30,740 nt of DNA from a virus. Of this stretch, positions 13,365-19,775 are shown piece by piece. The translations under genes and the position numbers were made by a program. Location: IMG/VR virus record IMGVR_UViG_3300045999_003493, positions 1 to 30,740 of that record; one strand, 5' to 3'. Position 1 is the stretch's first letter. The number at the start of each line of letters is the position of its first letter. A model generated the notes under the pieces. It ran no database searches. It saw only the letters and a list, made by a program, of their open reading frames with translations, and was not told the DNA's origin.

Positions 13365-14148
13365 TTAGTGCCTCCTCTTGTGTGTAGGTTTTCAAAGGTA
13401 ATAATACACTATGGGTCTGACATTCTGCCATAGCCTTTTCATCCTGCCAAGAGCCCTCATTACATTCAGAGCAGAATTCACCACAGTCATCTTCACAATA
13501 CTCAACACAATCAAAAGACTGGCAAGCATAGCAACGGTTCTCATATGAAAGAATCTCTTTAACCTCACCACGAACAATCTCATACTCTCCACCCCAACCT
13601 GTTTCTTCCTCATACTCTAATGTGAGCAGGCAGTTAGGAACAAGATTACTTAGTTTAGTTAAGATAGTTACAGCAGGTGACCAAGCAGTCTCATATTTAT
13701 ATACAACCCAGTTGTCATCACCTTCTGACTTGTATTCAAGTAACTCTGTATTTGAGTATTCTTCTTCATCACGAACTGCAACATCCCATTTAGTTCCCCA
13801 GTTAGAGTTATTCCACGAATACCAATCCTTCTGAGTTTTAGCAAACTCAACAGACTTGCGGAACCAATCAGGGTCATTTTGGATATCTATGTCTCCACGA
13901 GAAGGCTGGCAGGCATATTCCTCATCAGTAATACCTTCATCCTTATATGAATGGATATTGAAGAATGCAAAGACAGGATTACTATAAGTAACCTGTTTAA
14001 TTTTGGTGGGGAAACCTGAAGAACTAATATCACCCATACCATATGTCTCTTGTGCTAATGTAAATGGCTTATTCAGTCTATCCTTGATATAATCAACTTC
14101 TGACTTTGGTCCTTGAATAGTTAACGTGTTATAACACCAATTTGGCAT
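13357..14148 (-). CDS. YubB/Api92-like ferredoxin-fold protein with Cys cluster
   Basis: A 263-residue protein starting MPNWCYNTLTIQGP, the hallmark of the Api92/YubB ferredoxin-like family (DUF1281) of phages and plasmids, with the family's WGTKWD and TAWSP blocks. The C-terminal third has a Cys-rich segment (RCYACQSFDCVEYCEDDC then EFCSEC) that could bind zinc or an iron-sulphur centre and is longer than I expect for the family. Function of the family is unknown. It heads a long operon from its own TGTCAG-class promoter. Confidence 0.75.
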   Translation of the reverse strand: MPNWCYNTLTIQGPKSEVDYIKDRLNKPFTLAQETYGMGDISSSGFPTKIKQVTYSNPVFAFFNIHSYKDEGITDEEYACQPSRGDIDIQNDPDWFRKSVEFAKTQKDWYSWNNSNWGTKWDVAVRDEEEYSNTELLEYKSEGDDNWVVYKYETAWSPAVTILTKLSNLVPNCLLTLEYEEETGWGGEYEIVRGEVKEILSYENRCYACQSFDCVEYCEDDCGEFCSECNEGSWQDEKAMAECQTHSVLLPLKTYTQEEALNG

Positions 14149-14173
14149 TTTATTTCCTTTCGCTAATAACCCA

Positions 14174-14197
14174 ATTATATATTAGACCACTGACATT
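14174..14197 (-). promoter_or_regulatory. TGTCAG-class promoter P3
   Basis: AATGTCAG ending at 14190, 10 nt, TATAAT (14179-14174), then an AGCGAAAGG leader and ATG 14148. It drives the operon 14148-11212. Confidence 0.7.
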
Positions 14198-14254
14198 TGT
14201 CTATGCAATATGGGTGTGTTTTACACCACATTGATCTCAAATACTGAAATTTCC

Positions 14255-14278
14255 AGGGATTTATATTGACATCCGTAA
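14255..14278. repeat. AGGG-N15-CGTAA element
   Basis: AGGG 14255-14258 and CGTAA 14274-14278, one base shorter than the usual spacing. The AATAGCATAT that follows is also found in the copy at 10167. Confidence 0.5.
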
Positions 14279-14315
14279 ATAGCATATGATACCCTCACGC
14301 TTTTGGGGGCCAAAC

Positions 14316-14343
14316 AAAAAATCCCCCAGCTAAGCTGAAGGAT
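14316..14343 (-). terminator. Intrinsic terminator of the ncRNA
   Basis: ATCCTTCAGC pairs with GCTGGGGGAT (10 bp, two G-U) around a TTA loop, followed by a T6 run on the minus strand. A textbook Rho-independent terminator. Confidence 0.8.
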
Positions 14344-14466
14344 CTTAAGATAAGTAAGGCTGCTAGCAGGAACGAAAGGAATTTAGTAAACGCTGCTTTA
14401 TTTAACGACTTGGGGGAACCCCTGGTAGCCGCACCATACTTCAATGAAAAGGTCCGCTAGGACCTA
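14316..14466 (-). ncRNA. Candidate leftward ncRNA with anti-leader loop
   Basis: About 150 nt between an extended -10 (TGATATAAT, TATAAT at 14477-14472) and a strong intrinsic terminator, without any open frame longer than 11 codons. The 5' end is a perfect hairpin (AGGTCC, TAGC loop, GGACCT). Further on, AGCAG and CTGCT close a hairpin whose loop carries CCTTTCGTT (14379-14371), the exact complement of the AACGAAAGG leader found before about a dozen leftward genes. It could bind those ribosome binding sites in trans. No -35 is obvious. A role as regulator is inferred; it might also be a degenerate gene. Confidence 0.6.
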
Positions 14467-14471
14467 TCCAT

Positions 14472-14480
14472 ATTATATCA
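14472..14480 (-). promoter_or_regulatory. Extended -10 promoter of the ncRNA
   Basis: TGATATAAT on the minus strand, just after the stop codon of the gene ending at 14493. There is no TGTCAG box and no clear -35. Confidence 0.5.
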
Positions 14481-14492
14481 TATCTTAGTTAA

Positions 14493-14897
14493 CTAAACTG
14501 AGATGACAACGTCCGCATACTTCTCGACAAAGTTACTCAGGTCCATTGTAAAGATTGCTTGATTTTTCATCCCATTGACCTTGTTGTCTTTGTCATTGCG
14601 AGGAGCCTCTTCGTGAAGACTAAATGTTTGCTGCTCGAAATCTACAATAGCAACCTTGTGCTCATTGTCTCCAATTTCGTTTACGTGCAGGCCCCATCCA
14701 GTTTCTGAATTCCAGTCATTGTTAATCATCTGACTGATTGTAATGCGTGTTGCATATGCTGGGTCGGACCAGCGAGGACGTGCTTTAAATACTGCCTCTG
14801 CCAATTGTGCTAGCATATTATGTCCAGCCCAGTGCCCGTATAGGACGATTGTATTTCCGTTAGGTTGGACGAATCCAAAGTTTGCTCTGTCTCCCAT
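14493..14897 (-). CDS. Conserved actinophage protein (MGDRANFGF family)
   Basis: A 134-residue protein starting MGDRANFGFVQPNGNTIVLYGHWAGHNML, a start I recognise from many actinophage genomes, with the later blocks YATRITISQMI and ETGWGLHVNEIGDNEH. The fold appears alpha/beta. Function is not known to me. A GGCGGA site precedes ATG. It is the last gene of the operon driven from 16163. Confidence 0.7.
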   Translation of the reverse strand: MGDRANFGFVQPNGNTIVLYGHWAGHNMLAQLAEAVFKARPRWSDPAYATRITISQMINNDWNSETGWGLHVNEIGDNEHKVAIVDFEQQTFSLHEEAPRNDKDNKVNGMKNQAIFTMDLSNFVEKYADVVISV

Positions 14898-14898
14898 T

Positions 14899-15108
14899 TT
14901 ATTCCGCCATTTCTGTTAGTTGTGGTGCTTCTTCTTTTTTGTTTAATTCTATCATCTCGAATGAGACCTTGTCAAGGGCATCCTTGTTTTTATTGTAGTG
15001 GTGGCCACAAAAGAATAGTTCACCATCTACTAGTTTAATTAGATACATAGCCTGAGCTGTGCCACATTGATCACAGCCAATCCAGCGAGTTAGATCCTCA
15101 GAGGTCAT
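14899..15108 (-). CDS. Zinc-ribbon protein of the CDQCGTAQ type
   Basis: A 69-residue protein with CDQCGTAQAMYLIKLVDGELFFCGHHYNKN, in which two Cys form one half and CGHH the other half of a zinc site. The pattern matches the DUF7455-type small proteins common in actinobacteria and their phages. ATG 15108 is preferred because it gives the family's usual start; an in-frame TTG lies at 15123. Confidence 0.7.
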   Translation of the reverse strand: MTSEDLTRWIGCDQCGTAQAMYLIKLVDGELFFCGHHYNKNKDALDKVSFEMIELNKKEEAPQLTEMAE

Positions 15109-15253
15109 AGTCAACGGTTCCAAATTCTAGGCGGTCAGCGATATCATCATATGCTGCGCCGTCCTCAGATGTTTCTGCCCACAGTCGGATATTAGTTACA
15201 ATAACCTCTCGTGCAAATTTGACTCCGTCTTCAAAACCATCTTGGTAATCCAT
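15098..15253 (-). CDS. Small acidic hypothetical protein
   Basis: A 51-residue helical acidic protein (MDYQDGFEDGVKFAREVIV). It starts 1 nt after the previous stop with a GGGAG site and overlaps the next gene by 11 nt. Its first half resembles small phage proteins with a DGFxDGxxFAR pattern. Unknown function. Confidence 0.6.
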   Translation of the reverse strand: MDYQDGFEDGVKFAREVIVTNIRLWAETSEDGAAYDDIADRLEFGTVDYDL

Positions 15254-15254
15254 T

Positions 15255-15467
15255 TTATCTCCCTGTATATCCTGTCGGTTCGTAGTCTGATGTATAACTC
15301 TCTATTAGATTATACTTATCTCGAATGCGACTTACTTTCTCAATGCTACCAGTTCCAATGTTGAATGTCAACGGTGCTAATGCTTGTGGGTCAAGACCCA
15401 TCATCTGAGCATCCCAATAGGCCATCTCCATCGATAGCCTATCAGGAGCAGTCAACTCAAAATACAT
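15255..15467 (-). CDS. Small hypothetical protein
   Basis: A 70-residue protein joined by TAATG to the gene before. Mixed fold, with PDRLSMEMAYWDAQMMGLDP and TFNIGTGSIEKV segments. Not recognised. Confidence 0.6.
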   Translation of the reverse strand: MYFELTAPDRLSMEMAYWDAQMMGLDPQALAPLTFNIGTGSIEKVSRIRDKYNLIESYTSDYEPTGYTGR

Positions 15468-15931
15468 TATGCTTCCCTCACATTACAAACTTCTTGGTCA
15501 AGGATTTCAATATTGCCATTGTGTGAGTCGGCATAGATAGCATCTGTAATCTCTGATTCAAGTTCGTAATCAGTATCATAATCAGAAAGCAAATCAATTT
15601 CAATTGTTCCGCTAACCTCGATAGATGCAGTCCACTCGACTGTTCTAGTCAACTCAATACCAAGGGCTTCTGCGATTGCACGAAGTGTATCTTGGTCTTG
15701 TGAGTCAGCATATGCCTCGCCGATAATATCTTTGACAGTGTTTATCTTGTCTTCAAATACTCCGACACGCTTCTGTGCTTGACGTGCATTGTGTAGGTCC
15801 CACTCAATTGATGTAACCTTATCAGTTGCATATTCTGCATCCGAATATCCCTTGATTACTTTGTAGGTAACCAATAGATTTGGGTTATATGTATCAGGAA
15901 CCGTTGTTATTGTTGTCTCTGCAGTTTCCAT
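15467..15931 (-). CDS. Short isoform from internal promoter P4
   Basis: In-frame ATG 15931 is preceded by AACGAAAGGGAATGA and by a complete TGTCAG-class promoter (15996-15975), exactly as for independent genes. It would give a 154-residue protein lacking the Cys-rich N-terminal domain of the long form. The body (TRTVEWTASIEVSGTIEIDL) looks like a small beta domain with an acidic end. This may be the original gene boundary. Confidence 0.55.
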   Translation of the reverse strand: METAETTITTVPDTYNPNLLVTYKVIKGYSDAEYATDKVTSIEWDLHNARQAQKRVGVFEDKINTVKDIIGEAYADSQDQDTLRAIAEALGIELTRTVEWTASIEVSGTIEIDLLSDYDTDYELESEITDAIYADSHNGNIEILDQEVCNVREA

Positions 15932-16135
15932 TTCATTCCCTTTCGTTTCTGTTATAGGTGTATCTGTATACGGTATTGTAGCATCTTCCACTGACAATAA
16001 TGTGCAATTGGAATTGCATCGGCATGTGAGGTCCATCACACCCGCTGGCCATCCATATCCATCTTTAATTGTATATTCAATTAAAGCGTCACAGTCTCCC
16101 GTGCACACCCATGTATATTTCTGATACTTTGTCAT
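15467..16135 (-). CDS. Two-domain protein with N-terminal zinc finger (long isoform)
   Basis: A 222-residue protein. Residues 1-55 form a Cys-rich module (VCTGDCDAL, then LTCRCNSNC) of a type I know as a separate small actinophage protein. A linker reading LLSVEDATIPYTDTPITETKGNE is the translation of promoter P4 and its leader. The second domain is helical then beta-rich. ATG 16135 lies 6 nt after the P5 -10, predicting a leaderless mRNA. It looks like two neighbouring genes fused by loss of the stop codon between them. Function unknown. Confidence 0.6.
   Translation of the reverse strand: MTKYQKYTWVCTGDCDALIEYTIKDGYGWPAGVMDLTCRCNSNCTLLSVEDATIPYTDTPITETKGNEMETAETTITTVPDTYNPNLLVTYKVIKGYSDAEYATDKVTSIEWDLHNARQAQKRVGVFEDKINTVKDIIGEAYADSQDQDTLRAIAEALGIELTRTVEWTASIEVSGTIEIDLLSDYDTDYELESEITDAIYADSHNGNIEILDQEVCNVREA
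15975..15998 (-). promoter_or_regulatory. TGTCAG-class promoter P4 (internal)
   Basis: TGTCAG (15996-15991), 10 nt, TACAAT (15980-15975), within the long reading frame. It would produce the short isoform from ATG 15931. Confidence 0.6.
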
Positions 16136-16141
16136 GCGAGT

Positions 16142-16165
16142 ATTGTACACCTGGCCACTGACATT
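16142..16165 (-). promoter_or_regulatory. TGTCAG-class promoter P5, leaderless
   Basis: AATGTCAG, 10 nt, TACAAT (16147-16142), then 6 nt to ATG 16135. A TTGTAA lies at -35 with 17-nt spacing. This is one of two TGTCAG promoters with no room for a leader. Confidence 0.6.
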
Positions 16166-16178
16166 TACAATAGAATTC

Positions 16179-16203
16179 AGGGCTTTTTTTATGTGATCCG
16201 TAA
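16179..16203. repeat. AGGG-N16-CGTAA element
   Basis: AGGG 16179-16182, T7 run, CGTAA 16199-16203. Located between promoter P5 and tRNA-Asp. Confidence 0.55.
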
Positions 16204-16267
16204 CACAAAAATTTGGCCTCTACCCCTGGGGGCGTCTCATTATGTGAAATTCAAATCTCATTCTTAG

Positions 16268-16341
16268 CGATCCATATCGGACTTGAACCGACGGCCTCTA
16301 CCGTGACAGGGTAGCGCTCTAACCAACTGAGCTAATGGACC
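16268..16341 (-). tRNA. tRNA-Asp (GTC)
   Basis: A complete cloverleaf on the minus strand: acceptor GGTCCAT with ATGGATC (one G-U), D-arm GCTC/GAGC, anticodon stem CTACC/GGTAG with loop CTGTCAC (anticodon GTC), T-arm GTCGG/CCGAT. The discriminator is G73, as required for Asp. CCA is not encoded. It lies downstream of the DUF932 gene and may be processed from the same transcript. Confidence 0.92.
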
Positions 16342-16347
16342 AAGTGG

Positions 16348-16370
16348 TGAGCAGTTTTAAATCTTGCTCA
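16348..16370. repeat. GAGCA/TGCTC hairpin, copy 1
   Basis: TGAGCA and TGCTCA (6 bp) around an 11-nt loop, between the DUF932 gene and tRNA-Asp. A near-identical hairpin is at 18130-18152. A T7 run on the plus strand (16374-16380) would make it a rightward terminator as well. Confidence 0.55.
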
Positions 16371-16382
16371 GGATTTTTTTAT

Positions 16383-17387
16383 TTAGAAAGTTGCAACCAT
16401 TCGATACAACTTATTTTTTTCTGCGGTTAGAACTGGGTCAAAACCAGATGCACCCGCCATAAGTGTTTCACCATTGCCACGACCTGAACGATAATAATCA
16501 AGACGCTCAGTTAGTGCATTGAACGCACCCCACTTTGTTCCCTTGATTGTAGCGTTAGTTGGTGAATTGTGATACAAATCGTCAATGAGAACAACTTTGT
16601 TTTCCCACTTCTTCAATGCACCCTTAGTATCCTTATCGGGCTTAGGATAAATTGTCTGAATCAACTTAGAGAATTCAGCATCAGTAATTGCTTGAGAGTA
16701 TAGCGCCTTTGCTTGAACTTCGAATTCATCGAAATATCCAAGAGCAAGCCCAAGAGTTTCACGAGCAACTTGAATGCGACCTTCAACAGATTGCGTGTGG
16801 CGAATCTTGAAAGATTGCTTTGCATTCTTCATTGCAAGATTCAAAGTGTTTTGGCATACAACACGAACAGGTGTAACCGCTGCTTGAACAGCAACAGAAC
16901 CATCGTGTGATGTCCATACGATTAGATATAACTTTGTTTGGTCATTGGCGCCTTGTGGGTCAAGAACCATTGTGCGAGGAATATCTACAGTTCCAAATAC
17001 AACTTTGCCCTTCTTTAGAGAACCAGCAGATTCCCAACGGCAATCAGCATTGGCATCGTGAATTGCATCAGCGAACTGAAATAATTCTTCATTCTGCACT
17101 GGCTTATAACGCTTACCAACAGTAGCAAGAACATCAGTTCCGCCATTGAATGGGTTATCACGAATAACCAATGAGGCTTCAGACACATCATTCCAAGATT
17201 CTGAAATGTGGTCAGTTAGTGGAGATAAACGAACATTCCAATTCGCTAACTTTGCTTCTTCAAGCATTGTTGCGGTTGTAACTTCTTCATCTTGTGTAAA
17301 GATGCGATTTGCAAGGTTGTGCCAAGCAGGTGCACCACGGAGAGCGAAAGCAACTTCGCCATTTTCGACTTCGAGATTGTGAGCCAT
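16383..17387 (-). CDS. DUF932 / phage-plasmid-like protein
   Basis: A 334-residue protein of the DUF932 family (phage/plasmid-like, TIGR03299): MAHNLE start, the PAWHNLANRIF block, YKPVQNEELFQFADAI, and the VRVVCQNTLNLAM motif. Length is normal for the family. Such proteins accompany mobile DNA; their function is not established. It has its own TGTCAG-class promoter with a TGTGA-N6-TCACA palindrome about 70 nt upstream. This is the largest gene of the leftward block. Confidence 0.85.
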   Translation of the reverse strand: MAHNLEVENGEVAFALRGAPAWHNLANRIFTQDEEVTTATMLEEAKLANWNVRLSPLTDHISESWNDVSEASLVIRDNPFNGGTDVLATVGKRYKPVQNEELFQFADAIHDANADCRWESAGSLKKGKVVFGTVDIPRTMVLDPQGANDQTKLYLIVWTSHDGSVAVQAAVTPVRVVCQNTLNLAMKNAKQSFKIRHTQSVEGRIQVARETLGLALGYFDEFEVQAKALYSQAITDAEFSKLIQTIYPKPDKDTKGALKKWENKVVLIDDLYHNSPTNATIKGTKWGAFNALTERLDYYRSGRGNGETLMAGASGFDPVLTAEKNKLYRMVATF

Positions 17388-17414
17388 TTTTTACCTTTCG
17401 TTAGATTAGTTGCA

Positions 17415-17438
17415 ATTATAACAGGTGGCACTGACATT
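17415..17438 (-). promoter_or_regulatory. TGTCAG-class promoter P6
   Basis: AATGTCAG, 10 nt, TATAAT (17420-17415), then AACGAAAGG and ATG 17387. A TAGACA lies 17 nt before the -10. Confidence 0.7.
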
Positions 17439-17474
17439 GTCTAGATTAGTTAGTCATTTGTCCGAATTGATCCG

Positions 17475-17490
17475 TGTGAGTAATCTCACA
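17475..17490. promoter_or_regulatory. CRP/GlxR-like palindrome
   Basis: TGTGAGTAATCTCACA, an exact TGTGA-N6-TCACA match, about 65-70 nt upstream of the P6 -10. Confidence 0.5.
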
Positions 17491-17496
17491 AATTTT

Positions 17497-17522
17497 TGGG
17501 CGTTTTCCACAGGCAGCCGTAA
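17497..17522. repeat. Variant (TGGG-N17-CGTAA) element with hairpins
   Basis: TGGG 17497-17500 and CGTAA 17518-17522. The CGTAA is the loop of GCC-GTAA-GGC within CCACAG/CTGTGG arms, and a CCCGCA/TGCGGG hairpin follows at about 17535-17550. A TGTGGATAA lies at about 17526. Confidence 0.5.
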
Positions 17523-17565
17523 GGCTGTGGATAACCCCGCAGCTCTGCGGGCCAGCTTGGGAAAT

Positions 17566-17600
17566 GGGGCGGGCATCTAGATTAGTGTGCAACCCGCCCC
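17566..17600 (-). terminator. Hairpin after the 17608 gene
   Basis: GGGGCGGG and CCCGCCCC form an 8-bp GC-only stem with a 19-nt loop, immediately after the stop at 17608. No T-run follows. Confidence 0.55.
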
Positions 17601-17607
17601 AAGATCA

Positions 17608-17850
17608 TTATCCAAGCAAGTTAGTTAGTTCAGATTTTGGTGGAAGAGATTCACGATTTATAATTAGAGCAGTTGTCTTTTTCTTTTTTAGATTATCATA
17701 AACATATGCTCTGATGTTTCCGTCAAACTTACGCATATTAGAAAATACTAATTCAGTTAGATATTCTTTATCCACACCTTGCTCTGAATAGATTGTCAAG
17801 TCATTTGCTTTGTTCTCGTCATAGATTTCTACACGATAACGGTTTTTCAT
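17608..17850 (-). CDS. Small basic alpha/beta protein
   Basis: An 80-residue protein with a beta strand start (RYRVEIYDENKANDLTIY) and a basic segment (NLKKKKTTALIINRE). The shape suggests a small RRM-like or ferredoxin-like fold. Its -10 (TATAAT, 17883-17878) lacks a TGTCAG box. Function unknown. Confidence 0.6.
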   Translation of the reverse strand: MKNRYRVEIYDENKANDLTIYSEQGVDKEYLTELVFSNMRKFDGNIRAYVYDNLKKKKTTALIINRESLPPKSELTNLLG

Positions 17851-17888
17851 TTTGTTCCTTTGTTAGTAGGGATAATAATTATAACATT

Positions 17889-17913
17889 GGGGGCTAGATT
17901 TTGTCTAGCCCCC
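17889..17913 (-). terminator. 10-bp perfect hairpin
   Basis: GGGGGCTAGA and TCTAGCCCCC with a 5-nt loop, between the genes ending at 17921 and starting at 17850. It abuts the next -10, so termination and re-initiation are adjacent. Confidence 0.65.
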
Positions 17914-17920
17914 ATTTGTA

Positions 17921-18103
17921 TTACTTGCCGATTTTTACCATAGCATAACGCATACCTGCGCCTGTATCTAATCTTAGTTTAGTTAGATTAGGGCGGATAG
18001 CAATAATCTCTGAGATAGTTCCAGTAATACCTGACTTACCAGTTGTAAAGACATCGCCCTTACGATAGAAGCGACCCTTAGCGGTATCTAGAATTGGAGA
18101 CAT
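17921..18103 (-). CDS. Small SH3-like protein, paralogue of 18727
   Basis: A 60-residue beta-rich protein (GDVFTTGKSGITGTISEI, then LRLDTGAGMRYAMVKIG). It shares the TT.KSG..G.I pattern with the protein at 18727-18876, so the two are likely paralogues of a KOW/SH3-type barrel. No separate -10 is obvious; it follows the 18591 gene and is preceded by the GAGCA hairpin and AACGAAAGG leader. Confidence 0.6.
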   Translation of the reverse strand: MSPILDTAKGRFYRKGDVFTTGKSGITGTISEIIAIRPNLTKLRLDTGAGMRYAMVKIGK

Positions 18104-18129
18104 TTTATTCCTTTCGTTAGTAGGTGGGT

Positions 18130-18152
18130 TGAGCAGTTTTTAGACTTGCTCA
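18130..18152. repeat. GAGCA/TGCTC hairpin, copy 2
   Basis: The same TGAGCA...TGCTCAGG hairpin as at 16348, in the gap between two genes that appear to share a transcript. It suggests an RNA processing or stabilising site. Confidence 0.5.
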
Positions 18153-18168
18153 GGTCGTTGCTTGTTAT

Positions 18169-18591
18169 TTATAGATAACGAGCAATAGCGTTGTATGTGG
18201 AAGTATTTACAACTTCCTCATCTGTCATTTTGAGGATACGAATTGCGTTCGTGATTTCCTCTTTCATTTCATTGTATTGGTGAGTATGAACAACCTCAAA
18301 ATCCTTTTCAGGTTCTTTAGGAAAAGTTCCCTCTTTAGTGATGATGTCAAAATCAACATTGAGAGTGTTGTTCCAAGAGCGATAGTTTGTGCGAAGGTTC
18401 TCAGCCTTTGAGAAGTTAGCAATAGCCCACTTGCCTACTTCCTTTTTCCACGCTTCGTGCGCCTTAGTGTGCTTTGCTTCGTTTTCGCCTTGTGCCTTAT
18501 AGTTCTTTTCTAACTCAGCAAGGCGTGTTTCTAGTGCCTTGATTACTTTAGGTGTAGCGATTTTCACGCTAATAGATTTTCCTCTACTCAT
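18169..18591 (-). CDS. Helical hypothetical protein, 140 aa
   Basis: A protein with a long helical, Lys/Glu-rich first half (KALETRLAELEKNYKAQGENEAKH, read here in part) typical of a coiled coil and a C-terminal alpha region ending TYNAIARYL. It has its own TGTCAG-class promoter. I do not recognise a domain; coiled-coil interaction protein is the most that can be said. Confidence 0.6.
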   Translation of the reverse strand: MSRGKSISVKIATPKVIKALETRLAELEKNYKAQGENEAKHTKAHEAWKKEVGKWAIANFSKAENLRTNYRSWNNTLNVDFDIITKEGTFPKEPEKDFEVVHTHQYNEMKEEITNAIRILKMTDEEVVNTSTYNAIARYL

Positions 18592-18624
18592 TTATTTCCC
18601 TTTCGTTCGGTTGGTTGGTTGATT

Positions 18625-18648
18625 AGTATAACATAGGGGTCTGACATT
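18625..18648 (-). promoter_or_regulatory. TGTCAG-class promoter P7
   Basis: AATGTCAG, 10 nt, TATACT (18630-18625), then GAACGAAAGG and ATG 18591. GGGGT/ACCCC (18636-18654) pair around the box. Confidence 0.65.
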
Positions 18649-18658
18649 TACCCCTAAG

Positions 18659-18699
18659 GGTGAGAGTTCTTACTTACGACATTGGGCGAGAACACTCTC
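18659..18699 (-). terminator. Imperfect hairpin after the 18727 gene
   Basis: GAGAGTGTTCT pairs imperfectly with AGAACTCTC across a long loop. A weak terminator candidate before promoter P7. Confidence 0.35.
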
Positions 18700-18726
18700 T
18701 AAACTGCCCCTGTTTCGTTCAGTTTG

Positions 18727-18876
18727 TTAGACTTCTACTGAAGTCCAACGCTCTGAGCCATTTACATCAAGTAGCACTCTTGCCACTCCGCTAGGGTGGT
18801 TATCTACTGCCTTGATTACTCCGACTACGCCTGACTTAGCAGTTGTAATCGTGCTTCCGATTTCTAGTGTTGTCAT
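18727..18876 (-). CDS. Small SH3-like protein
   Basis: A 49-residue beta-rich protein (EIGSTITTAKSGVVGVIKAV, then VLLDVNGSERWTSVEV). Probable paralogue of the 17921 gene. ATG 18876 is preceded by AACGAAAGGAAACAAA, the shared leader. Function unknown. Confidence 0.6.
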   Translation of the reverse strand: MTTLEIGSTITTAKSGVVGVIKAVDNHPSGVARVLLDVNGSERWTSVEV

Positions 18877-18901
18877 TTTGTTTCCTTTCGTTAGGTGGTT
18901 T

Positions 18902-18925
18902 ATTATACAGGGTGGGTCTGACATT
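18902..18925 (-). promoter_or_regulatory. TGTCAG-class promoter P8
   Basis: AATGTCAG, 10 nt, TATAAT (18907-18902), leader and ATG 18876. The box is in the loop of a GGGTGG/CCACCC hairpin (18910-18933). Confidence 0.7.
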
Positions 18926-18960
18926 TTCCACCCTAATCTCATTATTTGAGAAGGTTATAG

Positions 18961-18976
18961 TGTGATACTAATCACA
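18961..18976. promoter_or_regulatory. CRP/GlxR-like palindrome
   Basis: TGTGATACTAATCACA, extended by one base pair on each side. It overlaps the stop codon of the upstream gene and lies about 60 nt above the P8 -10, so it may be either a terminator hairpin or an operator. Confidence 0.45.
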
Positions 18977-19246
18977 CTCAGGAAGCCACGCATCTAAGTG
19001 GTGAGCCTCGATGATAGCCGATGCAGGTGCAGTATTTTGATCCCGCCAAGTAATCGGTGCAGGTAGGTCAATAAGACGCTGATAGTCCTCCTCATAGTAT
19101 GCGTCAATAGCATCTATGCAAGGTTGCACCATTGAGCGGGGAACGGGTGGATAGTGATTACTTGATAAGTGAATACCAATTTGTGTTTCTAAGTCTAAGC
19201 CTAATAAGTCGTTATCGGCTAGTTCAGTTGCGAAAGTGCTTCCCAT
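18968..19246 (-). CDS. Conserved actinophage hypothetical protein
   Basis: A 92-residue protein, FATELADNDLLGLDLETQIG at the start and ASAIIEAHHLDAWLPE at the end. I recognise this as a recurring actinophage protein without known role. It starts directly after the TAA of the preceding gene. Confidence 0.65.
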   Translation of the reverse strand: MGSTFATELADNDLLGLDLETQIGIHLSSNHYPPVPRSMVQPCIDAIDAYYEEDYQRLIDLPAPITWRDQNTAPASAIIEAHHLDAWLPECD

Positions 19247-19522
19247 TTATTCGTTCTCCTCTAAGATAGTTTCTGATAGGTCGTCCATTTCATCTATTGT
19301 AGCAACAAGGTCTGACATTTCTTGCTCGGTCAATAGGATTTTAGTTATGCTATCGGCAACCTTAGCAGATAGAGCCGATGAATACATAAATAAATACTTA
19401 GCATAGATTTCATCTGATAGTTCATTTCTGCGTGTGTGCAGTTCACCCGCTAATCCCATTATGTCCTCGTCAAAGATACTTGATTTGGTTGCGTCTAAGA
19501 TTTCAATAGCAGTTGATAGCAT
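19247..19522 (-). CDS. Helical hypothetical protein
   Basis: A 91-residue acidic, all-helical protein. ATG 19522 overlaps the upstream stop by one base (TAATG) and has AAAGGG 9 nt upstream. No known domain. Confidence 0.6.
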   Translation of the reverse strand: MLSTAIEILDATKSSIFDEDIMGLAGELHTRRNELSDEIYAKYLFMYSSALSAKVADSITKILLTEQEMSDLVATIDEMDDLSETILEENE

Positions 19523-19746
19523 TAGATATTTCCCTTTACTGTCAATTCTGCCCAAGTGTTATTTTCATTTGCTACTTCAAGAGTATTAGACATACCAAGA
19601 GCGTGAATGGTTGCACCCTTGCACATCTTTTCAATTTCAGATTGTGGTAGGTTGATTAGTGCAGGCAATAGATTTGCAGGGATTTTATCCAAGTCAATAA
19701 TTGCCTCAAAAACTACTGTGTGTGGAACCTTCATTAGATTAGACAT
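19522..19746 (-). CDS. Hypothetical protein
   Basis: A 74-residue mixed alpha/beta protein (HTVVFEAIIDLDKIPANLLPAL, partial). First gene of a three-gene unit with its own promoter and an AACGAAAGG leader. Not recognised. Confidence 0.6.
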   Translation of the reverse strand: MSNLMKVPHTVVFEAIIDLDKIPANLLPALINLPQSEIEKMCKGATIHALGMSNTLEVANENNTWAELTVKGNI

Positions 19747-19775
19747 TTGTTACCTTTCGTTGTTGGAATAATGGT

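Noticed and set aside
16713-17382. Plus-strand frames opposite the DUF932 gene
   Set aside because: Shadows of the strongly supported minus-strand gene, without start signals.
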